Assembly (NCBI GenBank): GCA_017461605.1
Contig: JAFTXN010000002.1
Span: 372,001-436,000 of the forward strand
From: Bacteroidaceae bacterium
Lineage (GTDB): Bacteria; Bacteroidota; Bacteroidia; Bacteroidales; Bacteroidaceae
Direction: 5' to 3'
Length of the DNA: 64,000 nt
The position numbers and the translations under genes are program-made. Under the pieces are notes generated by a model. The model was not told the origin of the DNA and ran no database searches. It saw only the letters and a program-made list of their open reading frames with translations. Of the stretch, positions 16,280 through 25,739 are shown piece after piece. Every line of letters starts with the position of its first letter. Positions within the stretch are counted from its first letter, which is position 1.

Positions 16280-19200
16280 GTGCTTTGGTTAACAGAAACG
16301 AACTTCGGCTTTATCAGACGCCTTAAGTACATAATGCGCGTGGTGGTGGGACTCCTGTTGGGGCTCTACCTGCTTTTGTTGTTTGGTCTCAATGCTCCTC
16401 CGGTGCAACGATGGATGGGGCAGATGGTGGCTTCGGCGTTGCAGAAACAATTGCAGACTGCGGTCAGTGTGGGGCGAATGGAAGTGGGGCTTCTCAATCG
16501 TGTAACGTTGCGGGATGTGGAAATTGACGACCGTAACGGAAAATCCTTGCTTGATGCCCGTTTGTTGTCGGTCAAAATTGAAATTTTGCCTTTGCTTCAC
16601 AGTGAAGTGTCGCTACGCATGGTGTCGCTGCTGGATGGAAAAATAAATCTCTACAAGGATGCTCCGAAGAGCGATCCCAACTTCCAATTTATCCTTGATG
16701 CTTTCAAGACGAAGGATGACAGCAAGCCATCTTCGCTCAACCTGCGCATCAACTCTGTGGTGCTACGTCGCTGTGATGTGGCCTACGACGAGCATTTCCG
16801 TCCAGCTACGCCCGGAGCGCTCAATTTGGCTCACTTGCATGTGCAGGGGTTGGATGCCAATGTGAGTTTGAAGCGGCTCACACCGGACAGCATCAATCTG
16901 CGTGTGCGGAGCTTCAAGATGGCCGAGCAGAGCGGTTTGGCCATAGACAAAATGGCTTTTCGATTGGCCGGAAACCGCAAGGAGATGGCTGTGAGCGGAT
17001 TTGAGCTCTCGATGCCGCACGGCACCCTCTTGGCACAGGAAAATCTGCAAGCCGCTTACGACATGGATGCTCCAGGCGGCTTGTGGCAAACTCTGCGCCT
17101 CTCCGGCAGTTTGAAGCAAGCCCATGTGGCAACTGATGATGTGGCTTTTGTCTTTCCCAAACTTCGTTCGCTCAATCGAATCGTGAATGTGTCGACTTCG
17201 TTCACCATTCGTCCGCAGCACATCGCGCTGAACGAAATTCGTTTGAGTGATTCAGGCAACGACCTTTCTATGGTCGGAAACGTGCTGATGCAGCGTGAGG
17301 CCGGCAAGGTGGTGACTATGAAAGCTCAAGTAGCAGATTTGCACTTGGAGAACGACTTGCTGCAATCGGTTGTCTCAATGTTCACTCCACGTACCCCGGC
17401 TATCTTAGCTCGGGTTGGAGATGTGGATTTCAAGGGTGACATCAGTTATTACAAACAAAGTGAGAGTGAAGTCGAAGGTTTGCTTTCCACTGCAGCCGGT
17501 ACGCTGGATGTGCGTGTCGGATGGTTGGGCGAGAAGTTGGAAGCCCGGGTGAAATCCTCAGACCTCAATCCGTCTGTTCTTGTTGAGGCCAAAGGCGTTC
17601 CGCACTTGTTGGACTTCAGCATCGAGGGCAAAGGAAATGTGGCGCGACATAATCCGACGTTGCAGTTCAGCAGTCGTATCAATCAGATAGCTTTGCCGGA
17701 ATATACATATAAGGAGATAGACCTTTCCGGAGAGTGGCGCAATCGAAAATTCACAGCTCGGGTGCAATCGGCCGACCCGAATGCAAAGGTGCAAGCCGAG
17801 GTGGGGGGACATTTCGATGGTAAAACCTTCTCGGCGCTTGCGCTGTCGGCAGATGTGGAGAGCTTCCGTCCGCACGTGTTGGGCTTGACGAAGAAGTATG
17901 CCGGTGTGCAGTTTGCTTCACGACTTGAAGCACAGATGGCTGCCATCGACCTGCGCAAGCCTAATCTGTCGGTGCATGTTTCAGATTTCGCGATGCTCTC
18001 TCCCAAGAAGCCGTACTATCTCGACAATCTCGATTTGGAAATTCGTCCCGTGTCGGCCTGCTCGCACATGACGATGAGGAGCGACTTTGCAAACATTGAG
18101 GCCGAAGGACCACTCTCGTTGGAAAATGTTAAGGCTTGTGCTCACCAACTCTTGTCGGAGAGTATGCCTTCGTTGGCCGATGTGCTGAAGGCCGGAAAGC
18201 CCTCCGGCGATTTGCGCGTTTCGGCTCGCATTTTCAACACCGACTTCCTGCCCGCCCTGCTCGATGTTCCGCTTACGTTGCACGGAACAGCCACAGTGGA
18301 GTGTGCGCTCCGCACCGACAGTACGCGCTCCACGCTGTCGGTCTATGCTCCTGCCATTACTTATGGCACCACGCGAGTGGACGACATCAGTCTCTATATG
18401 CGTGGAGAGGATGGCAGAATTGCCATGTTGGCACAGGCTGAAACCGAAATCAAGGGTGCCGACATGGAGTTGGTGCTCGACGCTACAGCACAGCAGGACG
18501 AATTGCTCGCCTCGCTCGATTGGGACGACAGCGGTCGGCATCGTTATCGAGGAGCGCTCAGCGCCATGACCAAGATTGCATGGCAAGAAACGGAAAAGCA
18601 TATCCAAACCACCTTGATACCCACCACGATATCCATCAACGACACTGTGTGGAATGTGGCTTCGGGGCAATTTGCGTGGAATGGGGATGCCATGAGCATC
18701 GACCGCTTCAGTCTGAACCACGAAACCTCTGCCCTTACCATCGACGGCCGTTTGGCAAAAGAGACCGGCGACTCCATCATTGCCGACCTGAAGAACATCG
18801 ATGTTTCATACATCCTTGACCTTGTCAACTTCCGTGCCGTGGAATTCAGTGGCCATGCCACGGGACGCGCCACCCTCTCTTCATCGTTGAAAAATCCGAA
18901 GGTAGACGCGCATCTGCGTGTGCCCGATTTCCACTTCAATGGTGCCTATTTGGGGGATGCCGACATACGCGGCGGCTGGAACAACCGAGAAAAGCAGATA
19001 GAGTTTGACGCCAAGATGACAGAGGCTGATATGGGTTGGACCACGGTCAATGGTTATGTGTCGCCACCTCGTAAGTGTCTGGACTTGCACATTGGCAGCC
19101 TCAATACCAATCTGGCATTTCTCCGTCGGTACGTCACAGGCATCTTCGGCGACCTGGAGGGACGCGTTTCGGGTCACACACGTCTGCACGGACCTTTCAA

Positions 19201-20719
19201 GGAACTCGATTTCGAAGGTGAAGAGCAAGGACGCGTCAGTGCAAAGGTGCTTGCCACCGGCGTGACTTACTATCTGAGCGGCGGAAGTATAGACTTGTCG
19301 GCAGGGCGTTTTGCCTTCAACAATATGGATGTGGAGGACGGGCTTGGCGGTCGCGGCCGCATCACGGGATACCTGGGTCACAAGCACCTGAAGGAAATGA
19401 CCTACCAGTTTCATCTGGATGCCGACAATATGCTTGTTTACGACAAGCCCAAATCTGTGGATATGCCTTTCTATGCCACCGTTTATGGGACGGGAGGCGT
19501 AGACCTGAAGGGTGAACCCGGACACTTCAATGCCGATATCAACTTGCGCCCGGATAAAAACACCACTTTCGTCTATACCATTGATACCCCCGAGGCTTTG
19601 GGTGATGTTCAGTTCCTGAGCTTTGGCAATCGTGCAGTCGGAGCAGACAGTACGGGTGATGAGAGTGACGAAGCACTTGCCGCAGCTACCTCAGGCACGG
19701 ATATACGTCTGAACTTCTTGCTTGATATGAATGAAAATGCTGCGATGAAAATCATCATGGATGAGAAAGCCGGCGACAACATCTCCGTGACCGGCAACGG
19801 CATCATGAGAGCTTCCTTCCACAATAAGGGCGACTTCCAGATGTATGGCACTTACACTGTGAAGGAGGGTAAATATCGCCTGAGCATTCAGGACTTCATT
19901 CGAAAGGATCTTGAGATGGCCGAAAACAGTCGACTCACCTTTGCCGGCAATCCGCAACGAGGTACGCTCGACCTCAAAGCCGTCTACGTGGTCAATTCTG
20001 CCTCGCTCAGCGATCTGAACATCGGCAGCAGCCTCAGCGAAAGCTCCACCCGCGTCAACTGTATTCTCAATATCAAGGGCGAAGTGCAAAATCCAGAAGT
20101 GAGCTTCGACCTCGAACTGCCCTCCGTCAGCGCCGACGAAATGCAGATGGTGCGAAGCCTCATCAGCACGGAGGAAGACATGAACATGCAAATTCTCTAC
20201 CTGCTTGGTGTAGGCCGGTTCTACACTTACGATTACGGTAGCACCGAGACAGCTGCGCGGCAGTCGCAGTCGTCGGTCGCCATGAAGTCTTTCCTTTCGA
20301 GCACACTCAGTTCGCAACTCAACGAAATCATAGGCAACGCCATAGGTAGCTCCAATTGGACTTTCGGAACCAACCTCAGTACCGGTAGCATGGGGTGGAG
20401 CGATATGGAGGTGGAAGGCATTCTCTCCGGACGCATGCTCAACAATCGCTTGTTGTTCAACGGAAACTTCGGATACCGTGATCGACCTGTATACAACAAT
20501 TCCAATTTTGTTGGCGACTTTGACATCCAATACCTGCTCACACCCGGTGGCGGCGTAAGCCTCAAGGCATACAGCGAGACCAATGACCGATACTTCACCA
20601 AGTCGTCGCTCACCACACAGGGCGTTGGTGTGATGCTCAAGCGCGACTTCTACAACCTCCGCGACCTGTTTACACCCAATAAGCGCAAGAAGAAAGCAAA
20701 ACCCCAAGCACAACCATGA
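16280..20719 (+). CDS. tamB: Translocation and assembly module protein TamB
   Basis: The 1479-residue protein has one N-terminal membrane anchor (VVVGLLLGLYLLLLFGL) and then a very long beta-rich AsmA-like region. The C-terminal DUF490/TamB domain follows, including LNFLLDMNENAAMKIIMDEK, MYGTYTVKEGKYRLSIQDFI and ILYLLGVGRFYTYDYG. TamB spans the periplasm and is implicated in lipid transport to, and protein assembly in, the outer membrane. The length fits Bacteroidetes TamB. The start is uncertain: GTG at 16280 keeps the basic RRLKYIMR before the anchor, while ATG at 16334 would leave only a short basic N-terminus. It appears to be monocistronic. Confidence 0.92.
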   Translation: MLWLTETNFGFIRRLKYIMRVVVGLLLGLYLLLLFGLNAPPVQRWMGQMVASALQKQLQTAVSVGRMEVGLLNRVTLRDVEIDDRNGKSLLDARLLSVKIEILPLLHSEVSLRMVSLLDGKINLYKDAPKSDPNFQFILDAFKTKDDSKPSSLNLRINSVVLRRCDVAYDEHFRPATPGALNLAHLHVQGLDANVSLKRLTPDSINLRVRSFKMAEQSGLAIDKMAFRLAGNRKEMAVSGFELSMPHGTLLAQENLQAAYDMDAPGGLWQTLRLSGSLKQAHVATDDVAFVFPKLRSLNRIVNVSTSFTIRPQHIALNEIRLSDSGNDLSMVGNVLMQREAGKVVTMKAQVADLHLENDLLQSVVSMFTPRTPAILARVGDVDFKGDISYYKQSESEVEGLLSTAAGTLDVRVGWLGEKLEARVKSSDLNPSVLVEAKGVPHLLDFSIEGKGNVARHNPTLQFSSRINQIALPEYTYKEIDLSGEWRNRKFTARVQSADPNAKVQAEVGGHFDGKTFSALALSADVESFRPHVLGLTKKYAGVQFASRLEAQMAAIDLRKPNLSVHVSDFAMLSPKKPYYLDNLDLEIRPVSACSHMTMRSDFANIEAEGPLSLENVKACAHQLLSESMPSLADVLKAGKPSGDLRVSARIFNTDFLPALLDVPLTLHGTATVECALRTDSTRSTLSVYAPAITYGTTRVDDISLYMRGEDGRIAMLAQAETEIKGADMELVLDATAQQDELLASLDWDDSGRHRYRGALSAMTKIAWQETEKHIQTTLIPTTISINDTVWNVASGQFAWNGDAMSIDRFSLNHETSALTIDGRLAKETGDSIIADLKNIDVSYILDLVNFRAVEFSGHATGRATLSSSLKNPKVDAHLRVPDFHFNGAYLGDADIRGGWNNREKQIEFDAKMTEADMGWTTVNGYVSPPRKCLDLHIGSLNTNLAFLRRYVTGIFGDLEGRVSGHTRLHGPFKELDFEGEEQGRVSAKVLATGVTYYLSGGSIDLSAGRFAFNNMDVEDGLGGRGRITGYLGHKHLKEMTYQFHLDADNMLVYDKPKSVDMPFYATVYGTGGVDLKGEPGHFNADINLRPDKNTTFVYTIDTPEALGDVQFLSFGNRAVGADSTGDESDEALAAATSGTDIRLNFLLDMNENAAMKIIMDEKAGDNISVTGNGIMRASFHNKGDFQMYGTYTVKEGKYRLSIQDFIRKDLEMAENSRLTFAGNPQRGTLDLKAVYVVNSASLSDLNIGSSLSESSTRVNCILNIKGEVQNPEVSFDLELPSVSADEMQMVRSLISTEEDMNMQILYLLGVGRFYTYDYGSTETAARQSQSSVAMKSFLSSTLSSQLNEIIGNAIGSSNWTFGTNLSTGSMGWSDMEVEGILSGRMLNNRLLFNGNFGYRDRPVYNNSNFVGDFDIQYLLTPGGGVSLKAYSETNDRYFTKSSLTTQGVGVMLKRDFYNLRDLFTPNKRKKKAKPQAQP

Positions 20720-20927
20720 TGTTGGCATCGGTTGCCAAGAAGGGGCTGTCGGGGAAGTCTCTGTGTGATAGTATTTTCAGCTTTTTGCATACAGCGCACG
20801 GAGTGTTCCGTATGGCTTCGGTGTATTTTTGTAATCTTGACTTAACTTTTTGTGTGCGAAAAACAACAAAAAGTGATGTTTTTGGCGCAAAATGAGCACA
20901 TTATGTAAATTTTTCCGCCCATTGACT

Positions 20928-20935
20928 TATCTTTG
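20928..20935 (+). promoter_or_regulatory. -7 box (TATCTTTG) for the winged-helix gene
   Basis: TATCTTTG is a perfect TAnnTTTG match 65 bp before the ATG at 21001. No TTG is present at the standard distance. Confidence 0.6.
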
Positions 20936-21000
20936 CACCCGATTTCAGAGCTGTGAAAATAGCTTAGCAAACACTTTAACTATAAATAATATACAATCTT

Positions 21001-21204
21001 ATGTTACAAGCAAAGGCTGGCGAATTCGCCGGAAAAATTTGGACCGCGCTGAGCGAAAATGGTGAAATGGTTGGTAAGGACCTGAAGAAGGCTGCCAAGC
21101 TGAAGAGCGACAAGGAACTCTATCTTGGCCTCGGTTGGTTGCTCCGCGAAGACAAGGTAGAAACTGCCGAAGTTGAAAAAGACATCAAGGTGGCCCTGAA
21201 GTAA
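21001..21204 (+). CDS. Small winged-helix protein (DUF2582 type)
   Basis: The 67-residue protein matches the DUF2582 winged helix-turn-helix family: KIWTALSENGEMVGKDLKKA forms the first helices and ELYLGLGWLLREDKVET the recognition helix and wing. These proteins are abundant and conserved in Bacteroidales; they look like DNA-binding or nucleoid-associated proteins, but I know of no defined target. The gene has its own -7 box and a strong terminator, so it is monocistronic and probably well expressed. Confidence 0.9.
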   Translation: MLQAKAGEFAGKIWTALSENGEMVGKDLKKAAKLKSDKELYLGLGWLLREDKVETAEVEKDIKVALK

Positions 21205-21236
21205 TTTTGGGATAGCACTTTTAAACAATCTATAAG

Positions 21237-21272
21237 GAGGGCGCATAGTTGTATTAGCTATGCGCCCTCTTT
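21237..21272 (+). terminator. Terminator after the winged-helix gene
   Basis: A 12-bp perfect stem (GAGGGCGCATAG at 21237-21248 with 21258-21269) is followed by TTT. Confidence 0.85.
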
Positions 21273-21302
21273 GTGGAAGTAGGCAAAAAGATTCGTACAG
21301 AA

Positions 21303-21340
21303 CAAAAATAACGGCGGAACTCCGTGTGGAGTCCGCCGTT
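21303..21340 (-). terminator. Terminator after rubrerythrin
   Basis: AACGGCGGA at 21310-21318 pairs with 21332-21340, with further pairing around one bulge; on the minus strand the stem is followed by ATTTTTG. It lies 47 bp after the rubrerythrin stop. Confidence 0.8.
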
Positions 21341-21387
21341 GTGCTTTTGTGAAATCGGGAATACCTCTCTCGATTTCGTCGTGTGTT

Positions 21388-21927
21388 TTAATAATTTTCA
21401 GCGTGCAGTTGGAAGTAGCTCTGTCCGTGGTCACAAACAGGGCAAATCACAGGCGCAGCCTTGCCGATAACGATGTGGCCGCAGTTGGAGCACTGCCAAA
21501 CACAGTCGCCGTCGCGTGAGAAGACCACCTTGTCGTCGATGTTCTTCAGGAGCTTGCGATAGCGTTCTTCGTGATGCTTCTCGATGGCTGCCACCATCTC
21601 AAATTTTGCTGCAATCTCGTCGAAGCCTTCTTCGTGAGCCTCTTGGGCCATTCGGGCATACATGTCGGTCCATTCGTAATACTCACCGGCAGCTGCATCA
21701 GCTAGGTTGACAGTGGTAGGCTGGATGCCGCCATGCAGGTACTTGAACCATATTTTTGCATGCTCCTTCTCGTTGTTGGCTGTCTCTTCGAAGATAGCAG
21801 CCATCTGTACGTAGCCGTCTTTCTTTGCCTTGGAGGCATAGTAGGAGTACTTGTTGCGAGCCATTGATTCACCGGCAAAAGCTTCTTGCAGGTTCTTCTC
21901 AGTCTTTGTTCCTTTGAGTTCTTTCAT
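21388..21927 (-). CDS. rbr: Rubrerythrin
   Basis: The 179-residue protein has the N-terminal ferritin-like diiron domain with ligands in [26 protein letters not shown] and [13 protein letters not shown]. The C-terminal rubredoxin-like domain has two CxxC pairs, CSNCGH and CPVCDH. Rubrerythrin reduces hydrogen peroxide in the cytoplasm of anaerobes and is a standard oxidative stress protein in Bacteroidales. It is monocistronic, with a -7 box 32 bp upstream and a terminator downstream. Confidence 0.97.
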   Translation of the reverse strand: MKELKGTKTEKNLQEAFAGESMARNKYSYYASKAKKDGYVQMAAIFEETANNEKEHAKIWFKYLHGGIQPTTVNLADAAAGEYYEWTDMYARMAQEAHEEGFDEIAAKFEMVAAIEKHHEERYRKLLKNIDDKVVFSRDGDCVWQCSNCGHIVIGKAAPVICPVCDHGQSYFQLHAENY

Positions 21928-21958
21928 GATTTAGTGTTTTAAGTGATGAAATACCGCC

Positions 21959-21966
21959 CAAAGGTA
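21959..21966 (-). promoter_or_regulatory. -7 box (TACCTTTG) for rubrerythrin
   Basis: On the minus strand TACCTTTG lies 32 bp before the ATG; no TTG is found at the usual spacing. Confidence 0.6.
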
Positions 21967-22172
21967 TGTAATCTTTTTGAAAAGAAACTGGACAAGGAAT
22001 TTTTTTTCAAAAAAAGGACTTTGGGTGCAAAAAAGGGGGAGTAACGTTTGTGTGGTCGCGTGTTTCTTTCTATTTTTACACACGATAAACCCTCGGGAGG
22101 CGCTCTGTGTTGTGGCTACAGCAGCAAGAAACGATCAAGACGCGTCTGCCCACGCTAAAAAAGGATAAGAAA

Positions 22173-23117
22173 ATGGCGGAAAGTTTAGTTACCATTGCCA
22201 CTCTGACGCGCGAGAAAATTGACTACTTGCTGGAGATGGCACAAGAGTTTGAAAAACATCCCAACCGCAAACTACTTGATGGTAGGGTGGTGGCAACGCT
22301 CTTCTTCGAGCCCTCCACACGTACGCGCTTGTCGTTCGAAACGGCAGCCAGTCGACTCGGAGCACGTGTCATCGGGTTCACCGACCCCAAGGTGACCAGT
22401 TCCACCAAGGGCGAAACGCTGAAAGATACCATCATGATGGTGGGTAATTATGCCGACATCATTGTGATGCGTCATTATCTGGAGGGAGCGGCTCGTTATG
22501 CCGCCGAGGTGTCGCCTGTGCCGGTGGTCAATGCCGGAGATGGGGCTAACCAACATCCCACGCAGACAATGCTCGACCTATATTCCATCAAGAAAACGCA
22601 GGGCACGTTGGAGAACCTTAATATATATATGGTAGGTGATTTGAAGTACGGCCGGACGGTACACTCGTTGCTTCAAGCCATGCGTCACTACAATCCGACG
22701 TTCCACTTCATCGCTCCGCGCGAATTGGCAATGCCCGAGGAATATAAGCTCTACTGCGATGCGCGTGGCATAAAGTATGTGGAGCATGAGGACTTCAATG
22801 AGGACGTAATCAGCGGTGCCGACATCCTTTATATGACTCGCGTGCAGCGAGAGCGTTTCACCGACTTGATGGAATATGAACGGGTGAAGGACGTCTACAT
22901 TTTGCGAGAGAGCATGCTTGGCAAGGCCAAGGAAAATATGCGCATCCTGCATCCGCTGCCGCGCGTCAATGAGATAGCATACGATGTCGATGCCTCGCCG
23001 CACGCCTACTACTTCGAACAAGCGCGCAACGGACTCTATGCACGCGAAGCCATCCTCTGCAATGCGCTGGGCATTACGCTCGAAGAGGTGCGTGCCGACC
23101 AAACAATCATTCTCTAA
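22173..23117 (+). CDS. pyrB: Aspartate carbamoyltransferase catalytic subunit
   Basis: The 314-residue protein has the carbamoyl-phosphate site [16 protein letters not shown], the [13 protein letters not shown] segment and the C-terminal HPLPRVNEI, all typical of PyrB. It joins carbamoyl phosphate and aspartate in de novo pyrimidine synthesis. The ATG at 22173 is preceded by AAGGATAAGAAA, a reasonable ribosome binding site, and gives the usual N-terminus; the frame is open upstream to 22107 without conserved sequence. The regulatory subunit gene follows 17 bp downstream. Confidence 0.97.
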   Translation: MAESLVTIATLTREKIDYLLEMAQEFEKHPNRKLLDGRVVATLFFEPSTRTRLSFETAASRLGARVIGFTDPKVTSSTKGETLKDTIMMVGNYADIIVMRHYLEGAARYAAEVSPVPVVNAGDGANQHPTQTMLDLYSIKKTQGTLENLNIYMVGDLKYGRTVHSLLQAMRHYNPTFHFIAPRELAMPEEYKLYCDARGIKYVEHEDFNEDVISGADILYMTRVQRERFTDLMEYERVKDVYILRESMLGKAKENMRILHPLPRVNEIAYDVDASPHAYYFEQARNGLYAREAILCNALGITLEEVRADQTIIL

Positions 23118-23134
23118 ACTCCAAAGAACTCCCC

Positions 23135-23593
23135 ATGAAGCGTGAAGAACTAATGGTGGCCGCCATCAAAAACGGCACTGTGATCGACCATATTCCCTGC
23201 GGCAAACTCTTTGAGGTGGTAAGCCTCTTGAGACTTGCGGAAGTGCAGACGGGATCTATCATGATAGGTTGCAATCTAGCCAGTAGCAAGATGGGCAGCA
23301 AGAGTATCATTAAGATAGCTGACAAATTCTTTTCGGATGCCGAGCTGAACCAGTTGTCGGTGGTGGCGCCCAATGTGACGCTCTGCATCATCCGCGACTA
23401 CGAAGTGGTAGAGAAGCGTCGTGTTTCGTTGCCTCAAGCATTGAAAGGCATCGTGCGTTGCGGCAATCCGAAATGCATCACCAACAATGAGCCGATGGAC
23501 ACGCACTTCCATGTGGTTGATGTCGATAAGGGTGTCATTAGCTGTCATTATTGCAATAAGGAGCAATCGCTCGACAGCGTGAAGTTGGTGTAA
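23135..23593 (+). CDS. pyrI: Aspartate carbamoyltransferase regulatory subunit
   Basis: The 152-residue protein has the N-terminal allosteric domain (nucleotide effector binding, with [12 protein letters not shown]) and the C-terminal zinc domain with four cysteines: [12 protein letters not shown] and later SCHYCNKEQ. In the enteric enzyme this subunit holds CTP or ATP and controls the catalytic trimers. Its presence suggests an allosterically controlled dodecameric enzyme here. Confidence 0.97.
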   Translation: MKREELMVAAIKNGTVIDHIPCGKLFEVVSLLRLAEVQTGSIMIGCNLASSKMGSKSIIKIADKFFSDAELNQLSVVAPNVTLCIIRDYEVVEKRRVSLPQALKGIVRCGNPKCITNNEPMDTHFHVVDVDKGVISCHYCNKEQSLDSVKLV

Positions 23594-23611
23594 TTTTCTG
23601 ATATTCTCTGA

Positions 23612-24190
23612 ATGACACAAAAGCCTATGAAAATAAGCTGGAAGCCCGGCACCATGATTTATCCACTGCCGGCATTACTCATCTCTTGTGGCAGCACCCC
23701 CGAGGAACATAATCTGTTTACCGCCTCTTGGGCCGGTACTATCTGCTCCGACCCTGCGATGTGCTACGTCTCAATTCGCCCCGAGCGTCACTCTTATGAG
23801 ATTATTCGTCGCAACATGGAGTTTGTAATCAACCTCACTACGGAGGAATTAGCTCGCGCTACAGATTGGTGCGGCGTGCGCTCAGGACGCGATTACAACA
23901 AGTTTGAAGAGATGAAGCTTACGCCCGGTCCTTCCGAGAAAGTAAGTGCGCCCATCGTGATGGAGGCACCGCTCAGTATCGAGTGCCGTGTGAAAGAGAT
24001 AGTGCCTTTGGGCACACATGACATGTTCATCGCCGAAGTGGTGAATGTACAGGCCGACAGCAAATATCTCAACGAGGAAACCGGTAAATGGAACTTGGAC
24101 GAGAGCCTGCCGTTGGTCTATGTGCATGGCGGCTACTACAAGTTAGGCGAAAAGATCGGGCATTTTGGCTGGAGCGTCAAGAAGAAGTGA
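23612..24190 (+). CDS. Flavin reductase family protein
   Basis: The 192-residue protein is a split-barrel flavin reductase-like protein: the N-terminal YPLPALLISCGSTPEEHNLF and TASWAGTICSDPAMCYVSIR form the flavin-binding strands, and FVINLTTEELARATDWCGVR follows. Such proteins bind FMN and are often annotated as NADH:FMN reductases, but many have no proven substrate. It lies in the pyrB-pyrI-glyA run with gaps of 18 and 45 bp and is probably co-transcribed. Confidence 0.88.
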   Translation: MTQKPMKISWKPGTMIYPLPALLISCGSTPEEHNLFTASWAGTICSDPAMCYVSIRPERHSYEIIRRNMEFVINLTTEELARATDWCGVRSGRDYNKFEEMKLTPGPSEKVSAPIVMEAPLSIECRVKEIVPLGTHDMFIAEVVNVQADSKYLNEETGKWNLDESLPLVYVHGGYYKLGEKIGHFGWSVKKK

Positions 24191-24235
24191 GAAAACATTG
24201 GTGAAAAATTAGAAACTCTATAATACAATACAACA

Positions 24236-25516
24236 ATGGAACAAGACAAACAGATTTTCCAACTTATCGAAGCCGAACACCAGCGCCAAATGCGTGGTAT
24301 CGAACTGATCGCTTCTGAAAACTTTGTGAGCGATAACGTGATGCGTGCCATGGGTTCCTGGCTTACCAATAAATATGCTGAGGGCTATCCCGGCAAGCGC
24401 TACTACGGTGGTTGCGGTGTGGTGGACCAAGTGGAGAATGTCGCCATAGAGCGCATCTGTCGCCTCTTTGGTGCCGAATATGCCAACGTGCAGCCTCACA
24501 GCGGCGCGCAAGCCAATGCAGCCGTGTTCCTGGCAGTGCTGAAGCCCGGCGATACGTTCATGGGATTGAACCTTGACCATGGAGGACACCTCTCGCATGG
24601 CTCGAAAGTGAACACATCGGGTATCCTTTACAATCCCGTGGGTTACAACCTCGACCAAGCCACCGGCCGTGTGGATTATGACGAAATGGAACGCTTGGCT
24701 TTGGAGCACAAGCCCAAACTCCTCATCGGTGGAGGCTCGGCTTATAGTCGCGAATGGGACTACGCTCGGATGCGGGCCATTGCTGACAAGGTGGGAGCCA
24801 TCTTCATGGTAGACATGGCGCATCCCGCCGGACTCATCGCAGCCGGCGAGCTTGATAACCCTGTGAAATATGCGCACATCGTAACCTCTACCACGCACAA
24901 GACATTGCGCGGCCCGCGTGGAGGTATCATCTTGATGGGAAAGGATTTTGAAAACCCGTGGGGACTCACCACGCCCAAGGGGGTAGTGAAGATGATGAGC
25001 CAATTGCTCAATTCTGCTGTCTTCCCCGGAACACAGGGTGGCCCGTTGGAGCATGTCATCGCAGCCAAGGCAGTTGCTTTCGGCGAAGCGCTGCAACCCG
25101 AGTTCAAGGAATATGCCAAGCAGGTGAAGAAGAATGCTGCCGTTTTGGCAGCTGAACTCACCAAGCGCGGTTTCACCATTGTCAGCGGTGGTACGGACAA
25201 TCACAGCATGCTTGTGGATCTTCGCAGCAAGTATCCCGATCTCACCGGAAAGGTTGCCGAAAATGCACTCGTTGCAGCGGATATCACGGTCAACAAGAAT
25301 ATGGTGCCGTTCGATAGTCGTTCGGCATTCCAAACTTCGGGTATTCGTTTGGGAACACCGGCCATTACCACACGTGGTGCCAAAGAAGATCTCATGGTGG
25401 AAATCGCCGAGATGATTGAGACTGTGCTCAATTCTCCGGAAGATGAGGCTGTTATCGCAAAGATGCGAGAACGTGTCAACCGAACCATGGAGAAATATCC
25501 GCTCTTCGCTTATTGA
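24236..25516 (+). CDS. glyA: Serine hydroxymethyltransferase
   Basis: The 426-residue protein carries the family hallmarks: the N-terminal [34 protein letters not shown], and the PLP-lysine motif [13 protein letters not shown]. It interconverts serine and glycine with tetrahydrofolate and supplies one-carbon units for purines and thymidylate. The insertion typical of some Bacteroidetes enzymes ([18 protein letters not shown]) is present. It ends the operon and is followed by a strong terminator. Confidence 0.98.
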   Translation: MEQDKQIFQLIEAEHQRQMRGIELIASENFVSDNVMRAMGSWLTNKYAEGYPGKRYYGGCGVVDQVENVAIERICRLFGAEYANVQPHSGAQANAAVFLAVLKPGDTFMGLNLDHGGHLSHGSKVNTSGILYNPVGYNLDQATGRVDYDEMERLALEHKPKLLIGGGSAYSREWDYARMRAIADKVGAIFMVDMAHPAGLIAAGELDNPVKYAHIVTSTTHKTLRGPRGGIILMGKDFENPWGLTTPKGVVKMMSQLLNSAVFPGTQGGPLEHVIAAKAVAFGEALQPEFKEYAKQVKKNAAVLAAELTKRGFTIVSGGTDNHSMLVDLRSKYPDLTGKVAENALVAADITVNKNMVPFDSRSAFQTSGIRLGTPAITTRGAKEDLMVEIAEMIETVLNSPEDEAVIAKMRERVNRTMEKYPLFAY

Positions 25517-25544
25517 TAAGCAGCCTTTAGTATTGATTTTTCTT

Positions 25545-25583
25545 GCAGGCAACTCATTAATTGGTGGGTTGCCTGCCTTTTTT
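25545..25583 (+). terminator. Terminator of the pyrB-glyA operon
   Basis: GCAGGCAAC at 25545-25553 pairs with 25568-25576 and is followed by CTTTTTTT. Confidence 0.9.
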
Positions 25584-25639
25584 TGTGCAGTGTGAGAATG
25601 CTTACCTGCAATCCTTCTGCATTCTCCGAAGGTGTGTAC

Positions 25640-25683
25640 AAAAAAATCTCAAGCCTTGTATCATTTGTTTTCAAGGCTTGAGA
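25640..25683 (-). terminator. Terminator after the MscS gene
   Basis: TCTCAAGCCTTG at 25647-25658 pairs perfectly with 25672-25683; on the minus strand the stem is followed by a run of T residues. It lies 56 bp after the MscS stop. Confidence 0.88.
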
Positions 25684-25739
25684 CAGGTTGTTGAAACAGT
25701 GTTGAGTATCTGTTGCGCTTCTTTGAGAAACCGAGGGGC

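Noticed and set aside
24218-25552. 444-residue minus-strand frame
   Set aside because: It is antisense to glyA and shows no family features.
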